Of a stretch of 64,000 bases of DNA, positions 60,852 through 64,000 are shown in pieces. The DNA comes from Lycocorax pyrrhopterus obiensis (Eukaryota; Chordata; Aves; Passeriformes; Paradisaeidae). The stretch is from positions 45,584,975-45,648,974 of the forward strand of contig JACSVZ010000007.1 of the NCBI GenBank assembly GCA_014706295.1. Direction: 5' to 3'. The number at the start of each line of letters is the position of its first letter. The first letter of the stretch is position 1. The notes beneath the pieces are model-generated. The model made no database searches and was not told where the DNA came from. It saw only the letters and a list, made by a program, of their open reading frames with translations. The position numbers and the translations under genes were made by a program.

Positions 60852-62475
60852 GCTCCCTTTCCCCAAAGGATGGAAAGAATCCAAGGAAGGCTAGATATAC
60901 TTATTAAGACAATGCTGCAACGGGCCTGAGTATATTTTTTTCTGTTCTCAGACAGCCAAAATTCAGGAGCTGGATGCAAAACTTGCCAATATGATGAAAC
61001 TATCTTTAAATCCTTCAGAGAATCACAATAATGTTATTGATGTACTTTGGTTTTGTTGTTTTGGGTGATTTTTTTTTTCTTTGCCTAGTTTCTTTTTTAC
61101 CTTTTAGGACGACAGAATTCTCAGACATATCCTGTAGATGTTTTTCCCCTCCTAAGAAAGCTGCAATTCATAAAATTTAGTATGACTCCAGAAGTTTTTT
61201 GGACAAATAGCACATGTCATAAAATCTTCAGAGTATGTGCCAGTGAATTCATGAGAATCCAAGTAGCCATAGGGAAAGATTTTCCTTCCTAAGAAGATGG
61301 TGTAGGGAGTTGTGTGACATGAGGTCCGGCATGCTGGTGGGCAGCTACACTTCAAAGGAAGGACACTTGAATCAAATCAGGCAAAGACACACTTGATTCT
61401 GAAATTAACTGACAGAAATTCATCTTACCTTGAAGATTATCTTAACAATTTTCCTAAATTTTTATGCATACTGTATTCATACCACTTTCATGTTACTTTT
61501 ATGACAAATACAAGTGATAAACTTGTTTTATTGCTCTACAGAGGTACTTTTGTATCCAATTAGCTTGGTACTACAGTTTTCTCTAATTAGCCTGGAAATA
61601 CACATCATAGTTAATTACACGGTTCACCATTTGAGAGGCTGGAAATAATTAAATATGTTTTCATTACTCAACTGGCCTGGAAAAGGTACATACATTTCAA
61701 GCATTATTCCTGAAGTGCTCTTTCAGATGCTGGCAGTCAGGTACATCAAAACTTTCAAAAAAGCCTGAATATGTTGTTGGAAATACAGAGCAACAGTCAA
61801 AACAATGAGCCATACGAAGTAATGTAAAATATACTCTTTCCGTAAAGGAACTATATATCTCTGTGGGACATCAAACAAAACAAAAACCCCAAAGAGACTG
61901 CGTGAAAAATATAAATTTAATAGCAATGGAGAATACTTAACATAAACAATAGTATATAAGCAGTGAAGTTAATTGAAACAACAAGTACAGAAAACTTTGA
62001 AAATCAAGCCAGTAATTTTTTTTTCAGATTTGTCAAGTAATTAAAATTAAACAGTTTCACTACAAAATAGTGCACTGTGACATCTGAACAGGATATTATC
62101 TTTGTTAGATAACTCCATTTTTGATAGTCCTGCCCTAAATGTCCTCTGATTCAGCTGCAGTTTTATTTTTACCAAAGGCCTGAGTCTACAAAAGATTTAG
62201 GTAACTTTAAAAACTGGGTGCACAGGCTCCCTGCAGAGAGCGTTCAGAGAGCCAGACCCTCACAGCAGCACACAAAAAGGCAGTCATGGGGTATGGAACC
62301 ACTCAGTGTCCCCCAGCTCAGCAATCACTACATAATAATTAGCCAAGACGGAGACTCTGTGGTCAGGAGCACATCAGAAATGCCACCCACACCTAGGTCC
62401 CAGTGGTGTGTACCTGACATATCTCACCTCCGGCCCGGACCATCCTCCTGGAGGGAAAATCGGTTTGTTCCTTTC
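60852..62475. other. Unique DNA with homeodomain-site-like patch; no gene
   Basis: No transposon or gene recognised. The stretch 61550-61660 has four TAATTA/AATTA cores in about 100 bp. A GC-richer block at 62215-62470, open on the plus strand for 92 codons, is unexplained and abuts a CR1 3' stub. Confidence 0.5.
61550..61660. promoter_or_regulatory. Cluster of homeodomain-core motifs, possible enhancer
   Basis: Within about 110 bp are CCAATTAGC (61557-61565), CTCTAATTAGCC (61580-61591), AGTTAATTAC (61609-61618) and ATAATTAAAT (61645-61654). Such clustered TAATTA cores are common in vertebrate developmental enhancers, but they are also frequent by chance in AT-rich DNA. Function is inference only. 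Confidence 0.2.
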
Positions 62476-62540
62476 ACTGAATCACAGACAAGGTAAGGTT
62501 GGAAGTGACCACGGTGGGGTCATCTGGTCCAACCTCACTT
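62476..62540 (-). mobile_element. CR1 3'-end stub
   Basis: About 60 bp resembling the complement of the CR1 3' terminus: GAATCACAGA at 62479-62488, GGTTGGAAGTGACC, and GTCATCTGGTCCAACC ending near 62535. Beyond that the similarity stops. It may be an extremely truncated CR1 or the tail of a CR1-mobilised SINE. Confidence 0.6.
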
Positions 62541-64000
62541 TCCTTACACTGAGGTGGGCAGGTTTTACTTTAAAAATAACCTACAGAACCAGGTCATCAC
62601 TATGGAAGTGTAAGCTTTTCATTTTGGACAGCCAGGTCTGTCCTGAATTGCCTGAGATGTATATCTATGACCTCCTCAGTTGGTCTGCTCACCCCTACTG
62701 CAGGTGCACCCAGCATTGGAAAATTTGAGATAACCTCTTGCAGGATTATCACTCTTTTACATGAAATCTGAATCAAACAGCAAAGAGCTTTTGGAAAATC
62801 AACTCTTAGAGCTGGAAGTTCCAATCTAGGAAAAATTTTCAACATATAACAAATCTTCCAGACTCCAAACTCTCCAGGAGGACAAGTTTTATGTCAACAG
62901 GGGTGACATAAGGGAGGGAAAATTCCTGTGTCTGGTTAAACTTTTAAAGTGCTGTAATTTACAGAGTAGGGGAAAAAACCACAACAGAAATAGAAAATGC
63001 AAGTAGTGAAATCAAAAGCAAAACTTAATTGTTATGAAAATGATAAAATTAGATTTTTAATATTGTGGTGATTTTTCCCCCCTCCAAATGAAACTTTGCA
63101 AATTGCACCCCATATAAGAAATGTAGTTTTGGAAGAATCATTCATTTCAACTGAATATGATCCCCTCAAGATTTTTTGTACCTGTACTATTTCTTAGCTC
63201 TGTCAAGAGGATAATTTTGAATAGACATAGAATTTACATTTAAGCCTGCTTGTTGTCAGATCATTTAGAAAGGTTATCAGGTGAAACAGACAACTAGAAG
63301 AAAAGCTCTTTCTTCATCAGGTACTTCAAACTAGCTTTTACAACCCATTATCTCCAATGGTTTGGGAAACCAGGGGGTATGCTTGCTGTGAACACCAGCA
63401 AGAAATAGTTTGCTTCAGCTTGCCTTTACAAATGAAACAAATCAGATCCAAAATTGGTTGCTCATGAATTTGTGAATTTGAAATAACCCATTCCTTTTTG
63501 AAGCTAAGACAAAGGAAATTTAACCACCTTATAAAATATTTTTGTATTTAAAAAGTCATTTGTTTCATTTGACTTTTTCTCATGACTTGACAGCTATATT
63601 AAACATAGAGAAATTTAAACCTGAAACAAATATGCCTTCACTGTTGTGATTTAAACTTCAACCAGTAACAAATTCAAATGTCAACAATGAAATGCATTCA
63701 ACCTAAAACAACATCAAGATTAGAAGAGGCATTTTCTTCTGTTCATTATGTTAATTTGAATTTCTAAACATGATTGTTTCAAATTATTTATTGACTTACA
63801 CAAATTAAACATATTTTTACTTAATTGAAGCCATTCATGACCCTCCAAATTTTTTTTGAAATTATTCAAGGAGGCAAAAAACTTTTAAGTAAATTTTTGT
63901 TTCTATTTTACTGCAATGAGAGTGAAGCTGTGTAAAAGCCTCCTGGACCAAACCAAGCAAGTTTTGGTTAGTAAGTGAAAGCAGTATAGTCATGCCTTAA
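62541..64000. other. Unique AT-rich DNA, no gene seen
   Basis: No repeat, RNA gene or coding stretch recognised to the end of the window. Confidence 0.55.

Noticed and set aside
60582..60979. Two minus-strand frames of 100 and 114 codons with REEKR and GEGRG repeats
   Set aside because: They are translations of the pentanucleotide microsatellite; no real coding signal.

Overview
The window reads as a gene-free stretch of a bird nuclear genome, most likely a songbird (passerine). It is AT-rich, poor in CpG, and carries the avian interspersed-repeat set: 5'-truncated CR1 LINEs, ERV-type LTRs, and a short SINE made of a tRNA-Ile-like head joined to a CR1-like tail. That SINE architecture matches the tRNA-Ile SINE known from zebra finch (TguSINE1), from memory of the family. 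No bacterial or phage gene organisation is present, and I could not recognise any host protein-coding exon, tRNA gene, rRNA or microRNA. The open frames are short and mostly chance; the few with homology belong to CR1 reverse transcriptase.

Layout. 1-1.45 kb: unique AT-rich DNA. 1.45-2.1 kb: a probable minus-strand LTR beside a plus-strand CR1 3' end. 2.1-16.67 kb: unique DNA with simple repeats and a homeodomain-site-like patch near 7.2 kb. 16.67-18.17 kb: a minus-strand CR1 whose reverse-transcriptase core is deleted. 18.2-23.8 kb: unique. 23.79-24.50 kb: a plus-strand avian ERVL-like LTR. 24.5-40.0 kb: unique. 40.05-40.18 kb: the tRNA-Ile/CR1 SINE. 40.2-46.15 kb: unique, with one unexplained open frame at 43.5-43.9 kb. 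46.16-49.49 kb: three different LTR elements in about 3.3 kb, all minus strand; the last keeps a primer-binding site and a short leader but no retroviral body. 49.5-59.07 kb: unique, with a 27-bp tandem duplication and a perfect 19-bp inverted repeat. 59.08-60.4 kb: a second minus-strand CR1 with a recognisable but inactive RT palm domain. 60.65-60.85 kb: a compound pentanucleotide tract. 60.9-64 kb: unique DNA with a CR1 stub at 62.5 kb and a TAATTA-rich patch at 61.55-61.66 kb.

No genes here work together. The window is a gene desert or part of a very large intron; its readable content is transposon history, some structured DNA, and a few patches that might be conserved regulatory elements. 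I found no convincing new biological system. The best follow-up targets are the LTR cluster at 46.2-49.5 kb, the compound pyrimidine tract at 60.65 kb, the 19-bp palindrome at 58.83 kb and the unexplained open frame at 43.5-43.9 kb. Repeat boundaries were judged by eye against remembered family sequences, so the edges are approximate unless stated otherwise.
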